Assembly: GCA_027310505.1 (NCBI GenBank)
Contig: DAIDAS010000297.1
Span: 1-5,309, forward strand
Source of the DNA: a bacterium
GTDB lineage: Bacteria > Pseudomonadota > Gammaproteobacteria > Burkholderiales > Methylophilaceae
DNA length: 5,309 bases
Reading direction: 5' to 3'
Position 1 is the first letter of the stretch. Each line of letters starts with the position of its first letter. The notes below the pieces were generated by a model. It worked only from the letters and a program-made list of their open reading frames with translations. It did no database searches and was not told where the DNA came from. Positions 1 through 5,309 of this stretch are shown here, one piece after another. The translations under genes were made by a program, and so were the position numbers.

Positions 1-1656
1 TTCGTGGATAAAGCGCAAAGTTGCTTCATCCGGCTGGGCCGCAGGTTTTCCGGCCTGCTCGCGGCTCAACGAAAACGCCTCGTAAGCGGCGTTGCCGACA
101 ATCTTGATATAGGTTTCAGCCGCCTTTTCACGCTCCGGTGCCGGCACGGATTTCTCGATCACCTCGGCAATACGGTTATATCCGCCCTGGGCAAAAGCCA
201 TCAGCAACTGTTCGACACTGCCTTGGAATTTGGTGCGGGTATCCGCCGCGGCATCTGCCGGCAAGAATTTGGCCGCAAGACGTTGCGCGATTTTGGGCGC
301 AAGGCTGGCATCGAACATCACCGCGCGCAGACGCATGAAGTCCGCCAGCGAGTTTTCACTGTCGGCCGGAATCCGCAGGTAGCGGTAATTCTCGCTCTGC
401 GTGGCGCGCATCCCTGAAACGAAGTAGGCATGACCATCCAGCATCAGCGGCTGCATGTAATTCAGGTACTCATGCGCCTGGCCCTGGCTGTCGCGCACCT
501 TGAACGTCACGCTCGGCCCGACATTGTGCGGCTTGGCATGTTCGTCTTCGCTCAGGTTCAGGATGTTGAACATCCTGAAATCGTCAAACTCCAGCGTCAG
601 CGCCTGATCGCCCTCACCGGCCCTGATCTGGTCAAACACCTTGCCATGAACCGGCCTGGGGTCGGCACTGGCCGATCGCAGCGGCCAGGCGTTGAAATCC
701 AGCTTCGACCCACCGTCCTGGAAATCCGACTGGTAGATGGCGATGCCCTTGTAGATCAGTGGATGATTGACCTTGATCGTGGCGCGAAGCGGCTCCTTGA
801 GATCCTTGTCGATGATGACCAGATCGCTTTCGAACGATTTGGGCTGTCCGGTGGCGTAATGCTCGATGCGGAACTTGTCCAGGGCGACGCTGAACGGCAG
901 CTCCTGCACCAGGTAGCCATCGCGCATGCGCATGAACGCGACATTGCCCTGCGCACCCTCAGGCAACGTCATGTTGGCGCGAAACGAGAGATTGGCCACC
1001 GACAGGCGGCTCTTTGCCGGCACCTGGGTTTCCGGAACGTCGCGCGTTTCGATCACTTTCTGGCCCAGCAACTCCTGAATCTTGAACGGCACGTTGCCAT
1101 CCATCAGGCCACCGATGCAGATGATCACGATGGCGGCATGGGTGAAGATATAGCCGAGGCGCTGGTAACTTCCCGCCTTCGCCGCAATCAGCAGGTCGCC
1201 GTTGGACTGCGGCACCGCCTTGAAACGGAACCCGCGCCCAGCCAGGAAATCGCGCAACCGCTGCGCCGTTTCCTGTGCCGTACCGGCCATTGCATACTCG
1301 GCCTGATGACTGAAAGCACGCAGCGAGTTTTCGGTAGCATGCTCGCGCCAGCTCCGCAATTCGCGCAGCATGCCGGGCGTATTGCGGTAGATGCACATGC
1401 TGGTGGAAAGCACCAGGAACAGCAGGATCAGCAAAAACCAGACGCTGTGGTAGACATCATACAACCCCAGCAGGTCGAAGAAACCGAACCAGAACTGGCC
1501 GAATTCGACCATGTAATTGGCGTAAGGCTCATTCTGCTTGAGCACGGTGCCGATGATGGAGGCGATGCCGAGTACCGTCAGCAGGCTCACGGCAAAGCGC
1601 ATGGAGCTCAAGAGCTCATATGCAGCGCGGGCAAATGTCGAAGTAGGGTTTTTCAA
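1..1656 (-). CDS. resB: Cytochrome c biogenesis protein ResB (System II), C-terminus cut off by window edge
   Basis: ResB (also Ccs1/CcsB) works with CcsA/ResC in the cytoplasmic membrane to carry haem to the periplasm and attach it to CxxCH motifs of apocytochromes. Reading the minus strand from 1656 gives 552 uninterrupted codons to the window edge. The N-terminal part is typical of proteobacterial ResB: a YELLSSMRFAVSLL start into TM1 (about residues 20-39), LKQNEPYANY after it, GLYDVYHSVWF into TM2 (73-90), CIYRNTPGMLRE, then TM3 (about 169-185, with THAAIVIICIGG and a histidine at 173 where the family has a conserved His). A long soluble periplasmic region follows, including VNHPLIYKGIAIYQSDF. 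The family is usually 640-700 residues, so roughly 100 residues with the last TM helix are missing. The chosen start is TTG at 1656, because TGA lies in frame two codons upstream and the next ATG (1602) would cut into TM1. No Shine-Dalgarno sequence precedes the TTG. It lies downstream of cytochrome c4, probably co-transcribed. The identification is firm; the start is uncertain. Confidence 0.95.
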   Translation of the reverse strand, partial: MKNPTSTFARAAYELLSSMRFAVSLLTVLGIASIIGTVLKQNEPYANYMVEFGQFWFGFFDLLGLYDVYHSVWFLLILLFLVLSTSMCIYRNTPGMLRELRSWREHATENSLRAFSHQAEYAMAGTAQETAQRLRDFLAGRGFRFKAVPQSNGDLLIAAKAGSYQRLGYIFTHAAIVIICIGGLMDGNVPFKIQELLGQKVIETRDVPETQVPAKSRLSVANLSFRANMTLPEGAQGNVAFMRMRDGYLVQELPFSVALDKFRIEHYATGQPKSFESDLVIIDKDLKEPLRATIKVNHPLIYKGIAIYQSDFQDGGSKLDFNAWPLRSASADPRPVHGKVFDQIRAGEGDQALTLEFDDFRMFNILNLSEDEHAKPHNVGPSVTFKVRDSQGQAHEYLNYMQPLMLDGHAYFVSGMRATQSENYRYLRIPADSENSLADFMRLRAVMFDASLAPKIAQRLAAKFLPADAAADTRTKFQGSVEQLLMAFAQGGYNRIAEVIEKSVPAPEREKAAETYIKIVGNAAYEAFSLSREQAGKPAAQPDEATLRFIHE

Positions 1657-1671
1657 GGTTCAGAAACGATT

Positions 1672-1694
1672 CGGGGGTAGCATGGCCACCCCCG
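1672..1694 (-). promoter_or_regulatory. Intercistronic GC-rich hairpin between cytochrome c4 and resB
   Basis: In the minus-strand transcript, CGGGGGT (1694-1688) pairs with ACCCCCG (1678-1672). One G-U and two G-C pairs close the top, giving a 10-bp stem with a CAU triloop. Two more A-U pairs lie outside an A-C mismatch. It sits 27 bases after the cytochrome stop and 15 bases before the TTG start of resB. No U-tract follows, so a full intrinsic terminator is unlikely. A role in mRNA stability, partial attenuation or control of resB translation is inference. Confidence 0.5.
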
Positions 1695-1720
1695 GATAAC
1701 GCATCAAGTTTGATTAAGGA

Positions 1721-2323
1721 TTACTTCAGGCCCTGCACGTAATCAGCCACGGCAGCGATTTCCTGATCGGACATCTTGGCTGCGATGGTTTTCATCATCG
1801 GCGCATTGGCACGCTCGCCGGAACGGAAAGCCTTCAGCTGATTGGTCGTATATTCGGCATGCTGCCCTGCCAGACGCGGGAACTGTATCGGGAGACCGGC
1901 GCCGTTGGCACCGTGACAGGCCGCACAAGCCGGGACGCCCTTGCCAGCAACGCCGCCCTTGTAGATTTTTTCTCCTTCGGATCCGGGCCCGTTGCTCTTG
2001 GCTGCACCGGCCTTGGAGGCTTGGGCGGAGAAATAGGCGCTGAGGTTGGCTACGTCGTCATCCGACAAGGTGTTTGCCATGGGCCCCATCACCGGGTTTG
2101 CGCGCGTTCCAGCCTTGAAATTCTTGAGCTGCTTGGTGATGTACTCGGCATGCTGACCCGCCAGCTTTGGGTTGGCCGTCATGACGCTATTGCCATCGGC
2201 GGCGTGACAGGCCACGCACACGGTGGTGGCGATCGTCGCACCTTTGGCGGCATCTCCAGCCGCATAGGCACCCATCGCGCTCAACAGACCTGTCGCAAAC
2301 ACCGCAAACTTACGGAAACTCAT
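1721..2323 (-). CDS. Cytochrome c4, periplasmic dihaem cytochrome c
   Basis: The product is a 200-residue dihaem c-type cytochrome that shuttles electrons in the periplasm, usually towards terminal oxidases. A Sec signal peptide is visible: MSFRKF, a hydrophobic core, then GAYAA, with likely cleavage after about residue 21. Two homologous halves follow. The first has CVACH at 36-40, PKLAGQHAEYITKQL at 52-66 and an axial Met at 79 or 82. The second has CAACH at 133-137, PRLAGQHAEYTTNQL at 149-163 and an axial Met at 176 or 177. This duplicated layout and length are those of cytochrome c4. A GTG at 2329 would add two residues, but AAGGGG (2334-2329) lies five bases before the ATG at 2323 and overlaps that GTG, so the ATG is preferred. 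The gene is divergent from engB and followed by resB, whose System II machinery would attach its haems. From memory, engB also neighbours cc4 in Pseudomonas, so this linkage is probably old. Confidence 0.95.
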   Translation of the reverse strand: MSFRKFAVFATGLLSAMGAYAAGDAAKGATIATTVCVACHAADGNSVMTANPKLAGQHAEYITKQLKNFKAGTRANPVMGPMANTLSDDDVANLSAYFSAQASKAGAAKSNGPGSEGEKIYKGGVAGKGVPACAACHGANGAGLPIQFPRLAGQHAEYTTNQLKAFRSGERANAPMMKTIAAKMSDQEIAAVADYVQGLK

Positions 2324-2328
2324 AACCA

Positions 2329-2334
2329 CCCCTT
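2329..2334 (-). promoter_or_regulatory. Ribosome binding site of cytochrome c4
   Basis: AAGGGG on the minus strand lies five bases before the ATG at 2323. It overlaps the alternative in-frame GTG at 2329-2327, so it decides the start in favour of the ATG. Confidence 0.65.
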
Positions 2335-2391
2335 AAAACTGTCTGAATGTTGGAGCCCAAAGACTCGAATGCGTGTCATTTTATCCAAGTT

Positions 2392-2419
2392 CGGGGTATC
2401 GTGGTAGCATTTCGCCCCG
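2392..2419. repeat. Imperfect dyad in the cytochrome c4/engB divergent spacer
   Basis: CGGGGT (2392-2397) can pair with GCCCCG (2414-2419) across a 16-base loop (five G-C pairs and one G-U). It brackets the proposed engB -10 element. It could be an operator or leader hairpin, or a chance pairing in GC-rich DNA. The rest of the 120-base spacer shows no further structure I can support, including no convincing -35/-10 pair for the cytochrome gene. Confidence 0.25.
2402..2410 (+). promoter_or_regulatory. Candidate extended -10 promoter element for engB
   Basis: TGGTAGCAT matches the extended -10 pattern TGnTAnnAT, with four of six matches in the hexamer. It ends 33 bases before the engB ATG. The best upstream hexamer at usable spacing is a poor -35 (TTATCC, 2381-2386). 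This is a weak call made on sequence pattern only. Confidence 0.3.
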
Positions 2420-2443
2420 CAGGATCACCCGAAGACCAAACCA

Positions 2444-3073
2444 ATGCCGCTGTTCCAGAACGCCGAATTTTTCATTTCCGCCCACCAGTTGCGCGACTTG
2501 CCGCCAGCCACCGGCATCGAGATCGCCTTTGCAGGACGATCCAACGCCGGAAAATCGAGCGCCATCAACACGCTGGCCAACCACAACCGGCTGGCTTACG
2601 TCAGCAAACAGCCCGGCCGCACGCAGTTGATCAACTTTTTCAGCCTGGGCGGCGACCGCTATCTGGTGGACTTGCCCGGTTACGGTTACGCCAAAGTGCC
2701 GGAAGCCATGCGCAAACACTGGCAGGAAGTGCTGGCGAGTTACCTCTCCATGCGCTACAGCCTGCGCGGGCTGGTGCTGGTGATGGATTCGCGCCATCCG
2801 CTGACACCGCTCGACCAGCGCATGCTGGAGTGGTTCGGCCCGACCGGCAAGCCGATTCACGTGCTGCTGACCAAATCAGACAAGCTGTCGCGCTCCGAGG
2901 CGATGAAAACGCTGGCTGCGGTGCGCAAGGAACTGCAGGAAAACTGGAGCAACTGCACGGTGCAATTGTTCTCCAGCCTGAAAAAGCAAGGCGTGGAAGA
3001 GGCCGAGAAAGTGATCGGCGCCTGGTTAAATCCGCCTGAAGATCAGATCCCAGACGCCGTGGCCGAGGTTTAG
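2444..3073 (+). CDS. engB: Ribosome biogenesis GTPase EngB (YihA/YsxC)
   Basis: EngB is a small essential GTPase of the TrmE-Era-EngA-YihA-Septin group that acts late in assembly of the 50S ribosomal subunit in the cytoplasm. All G motifs are intact in the 209-residue product: G1 GRSNAGKS at 31-38, G2 Thr60 in the family signature KQPGRTQLINFF (55-66), G3 DLPGYGYAKV at 76-85, G4 TKSD at 143-146, and G5 with SSLKK at 177-181. The length is normal for the family. The ATG at 2444 places PLFQNAEFF at the N-terminus, as in relatives. The ribosome site is weak (GAAGA about eight bases upstream). It is divergent from cytochrome c4. Its last 15 codons and stop overlap the 3' end of trmB on the other strand, so its acidic tail PEDQIPDAVAEV is partly fixed by TrmB's conserved C-terminus. 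It is confidently assigned. Confidence 0.97.
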   Translation: MPLFQNAEFFISAHQLRDLPPATGIEIAFAGRSNAGKSSAINTLANHNRLAYVSKQPGRTQLINFFSLGGDRYLVDLPGYGYAKVPEAMRKHWQEVLASYLSMRYSLRGLVLVMDSRHPLTPLDQRMLEWFGPTGKPIHVLLTKSDKLSRSEAMKTLAAVRKELQENWSNCTVQLFSSLKKQGVEEAEKVIGAWLNPPEDQIPDAVAEV

Positions 3074-3697
3074 GCCGCGCTGCTCAAACTTGGTCAGCGG
3101 GCGGTATTCCGGCCGCGGTGCATAATCCCCCGCCGTATTCGTCAGCTTCGATTCGCCGCGCAACACTTCCAGCGTCCACTGGGCATATTCCTCCCAATCG
3201 GTAGCGAAATGCAGGTAGCCGCCGGGCTTCAGCTTGCTGCACAGCAATGCCAGGAACTCCGCCTGCAGCAGGCGGCGCTTGTGGTGGCGCTTTTTCGGCC
3301 AAGGATCCGGGAAGAAAATATGCACGCCGTCCAGCGCTTCATCCGCAATCATGTCGCGCAGCACTTCCACTGCATCGTGCTGGATCACGCGCAGATTGGT
3401 CAGGCTTTGCTCCTGGATCAGCTTGAGCAGGTTGCCCACACCCGGCGAGTGCACTTCGATGCCGAGGTAATCCTGATCCGGGTTGGCCTGGGCGATCTGC
3501 GCCGTGGCCCCGCCCATGCCGAAGCCGATTTCGAGTATCTTGGGGGCTGCCCTGCCAAAAGCCGCATCGAGATCCAGCCTTTGCGGTGCGTAGGAAATGC
3601 CATACACCGGCAGCAACGTTTCCACTGCGCGCTCCTGCGCGGCAGTCAGGCGTCCCTGGCGCAGGACAAAACTTCGGATGGGGCGTGCGTGTTCCAT
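3026..3697 (-). CDS. trmB: tRNA (guanine-N7-)-methyltransferase TrmB
   Basis: TrmB transfers a methyl group from SAM to N7 of G46 in the variable loop of tRNAs. The 223-residue product has the full signature: SAM motif ILEIGFGMGG at 54-63, GIEVH at 79-83 with the acidic residue that binds the SAM ribose, HDAVEVL at 107-113, the catalytic/tRNA-binding FPDPWPKKRHHKRRL at 129-143, FATDWEEYA at 164-172, and TKFEQRG at 202-208. It is close to the E. coli protein in length (about 239). The ATG at 3697 is preceded by TAGG at about six bases. The gene lies 30 bases downstream of the MidA-like methyltransferase and is probably co-transcribed with it, but a perfect TATAAT just upstream suggests it may also have its own promoter. 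Its 3' end overlaps engB antisense by 48 bases. The assignment is firm. Confidence 0.97.
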   Translation of the reverse strand: MEHARPIRSFVLRQGRLTAAQERAVETLLPVYGISYAPQRLDLDAAFGRAAPKILEIGFGMGGATAQIAQANPDQDYLGIEVHSPGVGNLLKLIQEQSLTNLRVIQHDAVEVLRDMIADEALDGVHIFFPDPWPKKRHHKRRLLQAEFLALLCSKLKPGGYLHFATDWEEYAQWTLEVLRGESKLTNTAGDYAPRPEYRPLTKFEQRGLNLGHGVWDLIFRRI

Positions 3698-3711
3698 GTC
3701 GGACCTACTCG

Positions 3712-3753
3712 AAAAAATTGGGGCGCATTATAACGTATGTGCCTTGTCGCCCC
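3712..3753 (-). terminator. Terminator-like stem and T-tract after midA
   Basis: On the minus strand GGGGCG (3753-3748) can pair with CGCCCC (3725-3720), and AATTTTTT follows directly (3719-3712). The stem is only six pairs and the 22-base loop is large for an intrinsic terminator, so termination would be partial at best. The 5' arm is inside the last codons of midA, and the loop contains the TATAAT proposed for trmB. Confidence 0.3.
3727..3732 (-). promoter_or_regulatory. Candidate -10 element of a trmB promoter
   Basis: A perfect TATAAT on the minus strand overlaps the midA stop codon. Transcription would begin about 23 bases before the trmB ATG. I see no good -35 at 16-18 bases, so the call rests on the -10 alone. 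Confidence 0.4.
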
Positions 3754-4879
3754 GCGCAAAGCCCAGCAGCGGCTCCATGCCTTTGCCCAGCGCGACAACC
3801 TTGAACAACTCGCCCATTTCTGCCGGAGAAAGCAGCTTTTGCGCCTGAGCCGCCAATGGCAGATAAGCAGCCATGTCGGCGGGCGACACTTCGGCCAGTA
3901 AATCGGTGATGCCGCAGTTGATCAGAAATTGCGTCTGGCTCGCGTAACCCAGCAGTTGCATGCCATGCACCACACCCGCCTCGGCCGCAGAAGTGAAATC
4001 GACATGCGCCGTGATGTCCTGCAGGCCGGGGTACAGAAACGGATCGTCGTGCGCGTGCTGGCGGTAATGGCACATCAGCGTGCCGGTGGCACGTTGCGGA
4101 TGATAGTACTCGCGACGGGGAAAACCGTAATCCACGAACAGTAATACGCCCTGCTGCAAGGAAGCGGCAAGACTGGCGATCAAAGCCGAGGCCGCCGGAC
4201 AGACTTCGCTGACATACCCCACGGGCAGGTCAAGACTGGCAGCCACCTCGCCCGGTGCGCCGTCGGACACAGGTTGCTCTTGCCAGACGAAGCCATCGCC
4301 TTCGGTTGCCACCCCGCGCTCATGCACACCGCAATCACGCCAGGCCAGCACATGCACGGGCAGGGCATCCAGCACCTCGTTGCCGAACACGAAGCCGGTC
4401 AACGCGGAAGGGAGCGCGTCCAGCCATTCGACGCGCTGCAACAGCGCAGCAGGCAGCATCGCACTCAGCGTTTCGCCTTGCACAGAACGCAAGTGTGCGC
4501 TGACTTCCAGAATGCGATAGCGCTGCGGCAGCGCATCCAGTCGCTGCAACTCGATCAGCATCTGCGCGGCCAGCTGCCCTGTCCCTGCGCCAAGTTCGAG
4601 CACGTCGCCACGGGTTGCCCGCAGCACTTGCGCCGCCTGCCTAGCCAAGGTACGGGCAAACAGCGGAGAAATTTCAGGAGCCGTGACGAAATCGCCGCCG
4701 GCACCAAATTTTTTCGAACCGGCGCTGTAATAGCCCAGACCAGGGGCATAGAGGGCCAGTTCCATGTAGCGCGCAAAGCTGATCCAGCCGCCCTGTGCGG
4801 CGATCTCGTCATGAATGGCCCGGGTCAGGCAAGCGCCGTGCGCCAGTTGTTCGTCGGAAGGAGAAGGGAGCGATGTCAT
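3728..4879 (-). CDS. MidA/NDUFAF7-family class I SAM-dependent methyltransferase (COG1565)
   Basis: The 383-residue protein has the marks of the COG1565/DUF185 family, whose mitochondrial members (human NDUFAF7, Dictyostelium MidA) are complex I assembly factors. NDUFAF7 dimethylates an arginine of NDUFS2. Visible landmarks are ISFARYMELALYAPGLGYY (33-51), KKFGAGGDFVTAPEISPLF (56-74), SAM motif VLELGAGTG (93-101), RYRILEVSAHLR (120-131), FGNEVLDALPVHV (165-177), then VDYGFPRREYYHPQR and the family's GTLMCHYRQHAHDDPFLYPG with DITAHVDF further on. The length is typical, and no key motif is missing. The ATG at 4879 has AGGA nine bases upstream. It is the first gene of a minus-strand pair with trmB and is divergent from a pterin reductase. 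Its substrate in bacteria is not known to me. Methylation of NuoD (the NDUFS2 counterpart) is a reasonable guess but is not shown by this sequence. Family membership is firm. Confidence 0.92.
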   Translation of the reverse strand: MTSLPSPSDEQLAHGACLTRAIHDEIAAQGGWISFARYMELALYAPGLGYYSAGSKKFGAGGDFVTAPEISPLFARTLARQAAQVLRATRGDVLELGAGTGQLAAQMLIELQRLDALPQRYRILEVSAHLRSVQGETLSAMLPAALLQRVEWLDALPSALTGFVFGNEVLDALPVHVLAWRDCGVHERGVATEGDGFVWQEQPVSDGAPGEVAASLDLPVGYVSEVCPAASALIASLAASLQQGVLLFVDYGFPRREYYHPQRATGTLMCHYRQHAHDDPFLYPGLQDITAHVDFTSAAEAGVVHGMQLLGYASQTQFLINCGITDLLAEVSPADMAAYLPLAAQAQKLLSPAEMGELFKVVALGKGMEPLLGFARGDKAHTL

Positions 4880-4899
4880 CCGGGGATTTCCTGCTGATG

Positions 4900-4908
4900 T
4901 GGTAAATT
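4900..4908 (+). promoter_or_regulatory. Candidate extended -10 element for the pteridine-reductase-like gene
   Basis: TGGTAAATT fits an extended -10 (TGn followed by TAAATT, four of six matches). It lies 29 bases before the GTG start at 4938. It overlaps the opposite-strand TATAAT proposed for the methyltransferase gene, so the two promoters would share DNA. No clear -35 is visible. Confidence 0.25.
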
Positions 4909-4911
4909 ATA
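4906..4911 (-). promoter_or_regulatory. Candidate -10 element of the midA-trmB promoter
   Basis: A perfect TATAAT on the minus strand (in GCGTATAATTT) gives an expected start site about 20 bases before the ATG at 4879. The 58-base divergent spacer has no good match to a -35 hexamer at 16-18 bases. It is the best promoter candidate for this gene pair. Confidence 0.45.
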
Positions 4912-4937
4912 CGCCCTTACTCAGAATCATCTCCGCT

Positions 4938-5309
4938 GTGACACATAACCTGCAGGATAAAGTCGTTCTCATCACTGGCGGCGCCAGGCGCGTCGGCGCG
5001 ACCATTTGTCGCCTGCTGCATGCCGGCGGAGCCAAGCTGATGATCCACTACCGCACGTCGGTAGGGGAAGCGCGCGCCTTGCAATCCGAGCTCAACCTGC
5101 AACGTCCGCAGTCCGTCGCCATCATCCAGGGCGACCTGCACAACCTTTCCATGCTGAACGGCCTGGTGCAGGAAACAGTGCGGCAATTTGGTCGTCTCGA
5201 CGTACTGATCAACAACGCTTCCAGCTATTATCCGACAGAGATCGGCGAGATCGGCGAGCGCGAATGGGATGATCTGATCGGCTCCAACCTGAAAGCACCG
5301 CTGTTCCTG
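4938..5309 (+). CDS. Short-chain dehydrogenase of the pteridine reductase (FolM/PTR1-like) type, 3' end beyond window
   Basis: The 124 visible codons form the N-terminal half of an NADP(H)-dependent SDR. Instead of the classical TGxxxGxG, the cofactor loop reads TGGARRVG (13-20), the variant seen in pteridine reductases and FolM, which reduce dihydrobiopterin, dihydromonapterin or dihydrofolate-type substrates. HYR at 37-39 follows strand 2, where PTR1 and FolM carry basic residues for the NADP phosphate. GDL at 65-67, the structural NNAS motif at 92-95, and SNLKAPLFL at 116-124 complete the Rossmann half. The catalytic YxxxK would lie beyond the right edge, so activity cannot be confirmed. 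The start is taken as GTG at 4938, giving THNLQDKVVLITGG. An earlier in-frame GTG (4899) would add 13 residues absent from typical members. No clear Shine-Dalgarno precedes 4938. It is divergent from the methyltransferase gene. A generic SDR is the main alternative. Confidence 0.85.
   Translation, partial: MTHNLQDKVVLITGGARRVGATICRLLHAGGAKLMIHYRTSVGEARALQSELNLQRPQSVAIIQGDLHNLSMLNGLVQETVRQFGRLDVLINNASSYYPTEIGEIGEREWDDLIGSNLKAPLFL

Noticed and set aside
1604..1617. Two GAGCTC palindromes separated by AA near the resB start
   Set aside because: They fall in codons for the conserved ELLSS segment of ResB, so coding constraint explains them; no regulatory meaning can be supported.
430..1680. Long plus-strand open frame of 416 codons
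   Set aside because: It lies antisense to resB, which has clear family motifs, TM helices and 552 uninterrupted codons. The plus-strand translation is rich in His, Gln and Arg with no recognisable domain, as expected from the reverse of a GC-biased gene.
1859..2407. Plus-strand open frame of 182 codons across cytochrome c4
   Set aside because: It is the antisense reading of a clear dihaem cytochrome and has no domain of its own.
2324..2443. Search for a small RNA, riboswitch or hidden small gene in the largest intergenic spacer
   Set aside because: At 120 bases with only a weak dyad, no conserved riboswitch elements and no ORF with a ribosome site, nothing beyond tentative promoter signals is supported.
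2381..2860. Minus-strand open frame of 159 codons within engB
   Set aside because: It is antisense to the conserved G-domain of EngB; no motif or ribosome site supports it.
4274..4897. Plus-strand open frame of 207 codons
   Set aside because: It is fully antisense to the MidA-family gene, with no recognisable motif and low-complexity His/Arg/Gln composition.
5238..5255. Two tandem copies of GAGATCGGC in the SDR gene
   Set aside because: The repeat encodes EIGEIG in a region where relatives have a similar-length acidic segment, so it adds no insertion and is likely chance or codon-driven.

Overview
The window is a compact stretch of bacterial chromosome with about 58% G+C by eye, strong third-position G/C bias and very short spacers. 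Every protein resembles betaproteobacterial homologues. The gene set (ResB-type System II cytochrome c maturation, a dihaem cytochrome c4, EngB, TrmB, a MidA/NDUFAF7-family methyltransferase and a pteridine-reductase-like SDR) fits a respiring betaproteobacterium, possibly of the Nitrosomonadales/Rhodocyclales type. The exact taxon cannot be read from the sequence. I see no mobile element, CRISPR array, tRNA, rRNA or sign of recent transfer.

Layout: positions 1-1656 (minus) hold most of resB, whose C-terminal end lies beyond the left edge. Upstream of it on the same strand is a cytochrome c4 gene (1721-2323). The two are separated by 64 bases that contain a strong hairpin and, together, probably form a cytochrome/cytochrome-maturation operon. 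A 120-base divergent spacer (2324-2443) separates them from engB (2444-3073, plus). engB runs tail-to-tail into trmB (3026-3697, minus) with a 48-base, codon-aligned antisense overlap. trmB is the second gene of a minus-strand pair; the first is a MidA-family methyltransferase (3728-4879), ending 30 bases before trmB. A 58-base divergent spacer (4880-4937) then leads to a pteridine-reductase-like SDR on the plus strand, which runs off the right edge.

Functionally the window has three themes. The first is periplasmic c-type cytochrome biogenesis and electron transfer (cytochrome c4 is a likely client of the ResB/CcsA haem ligase). The second is translation-related housekeeping (EngB in 50S ribosome assembly, TrmB in tRNA m7G46 methylation). 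The third is a poorly characterised pair, the MidA-like methyltransferase and the divergent pterin reductase. No stretch above 300 bases lacks a gene.

I do not see a previously undescribed system. The points worth a second look are small-scale: the unusual resB start region, the exactly phased engB/trmB overlap in which each stop codon lies opposite a Leu codon of the other gene, and the overlapping promoter/terminator-like signals between midA and trmB.
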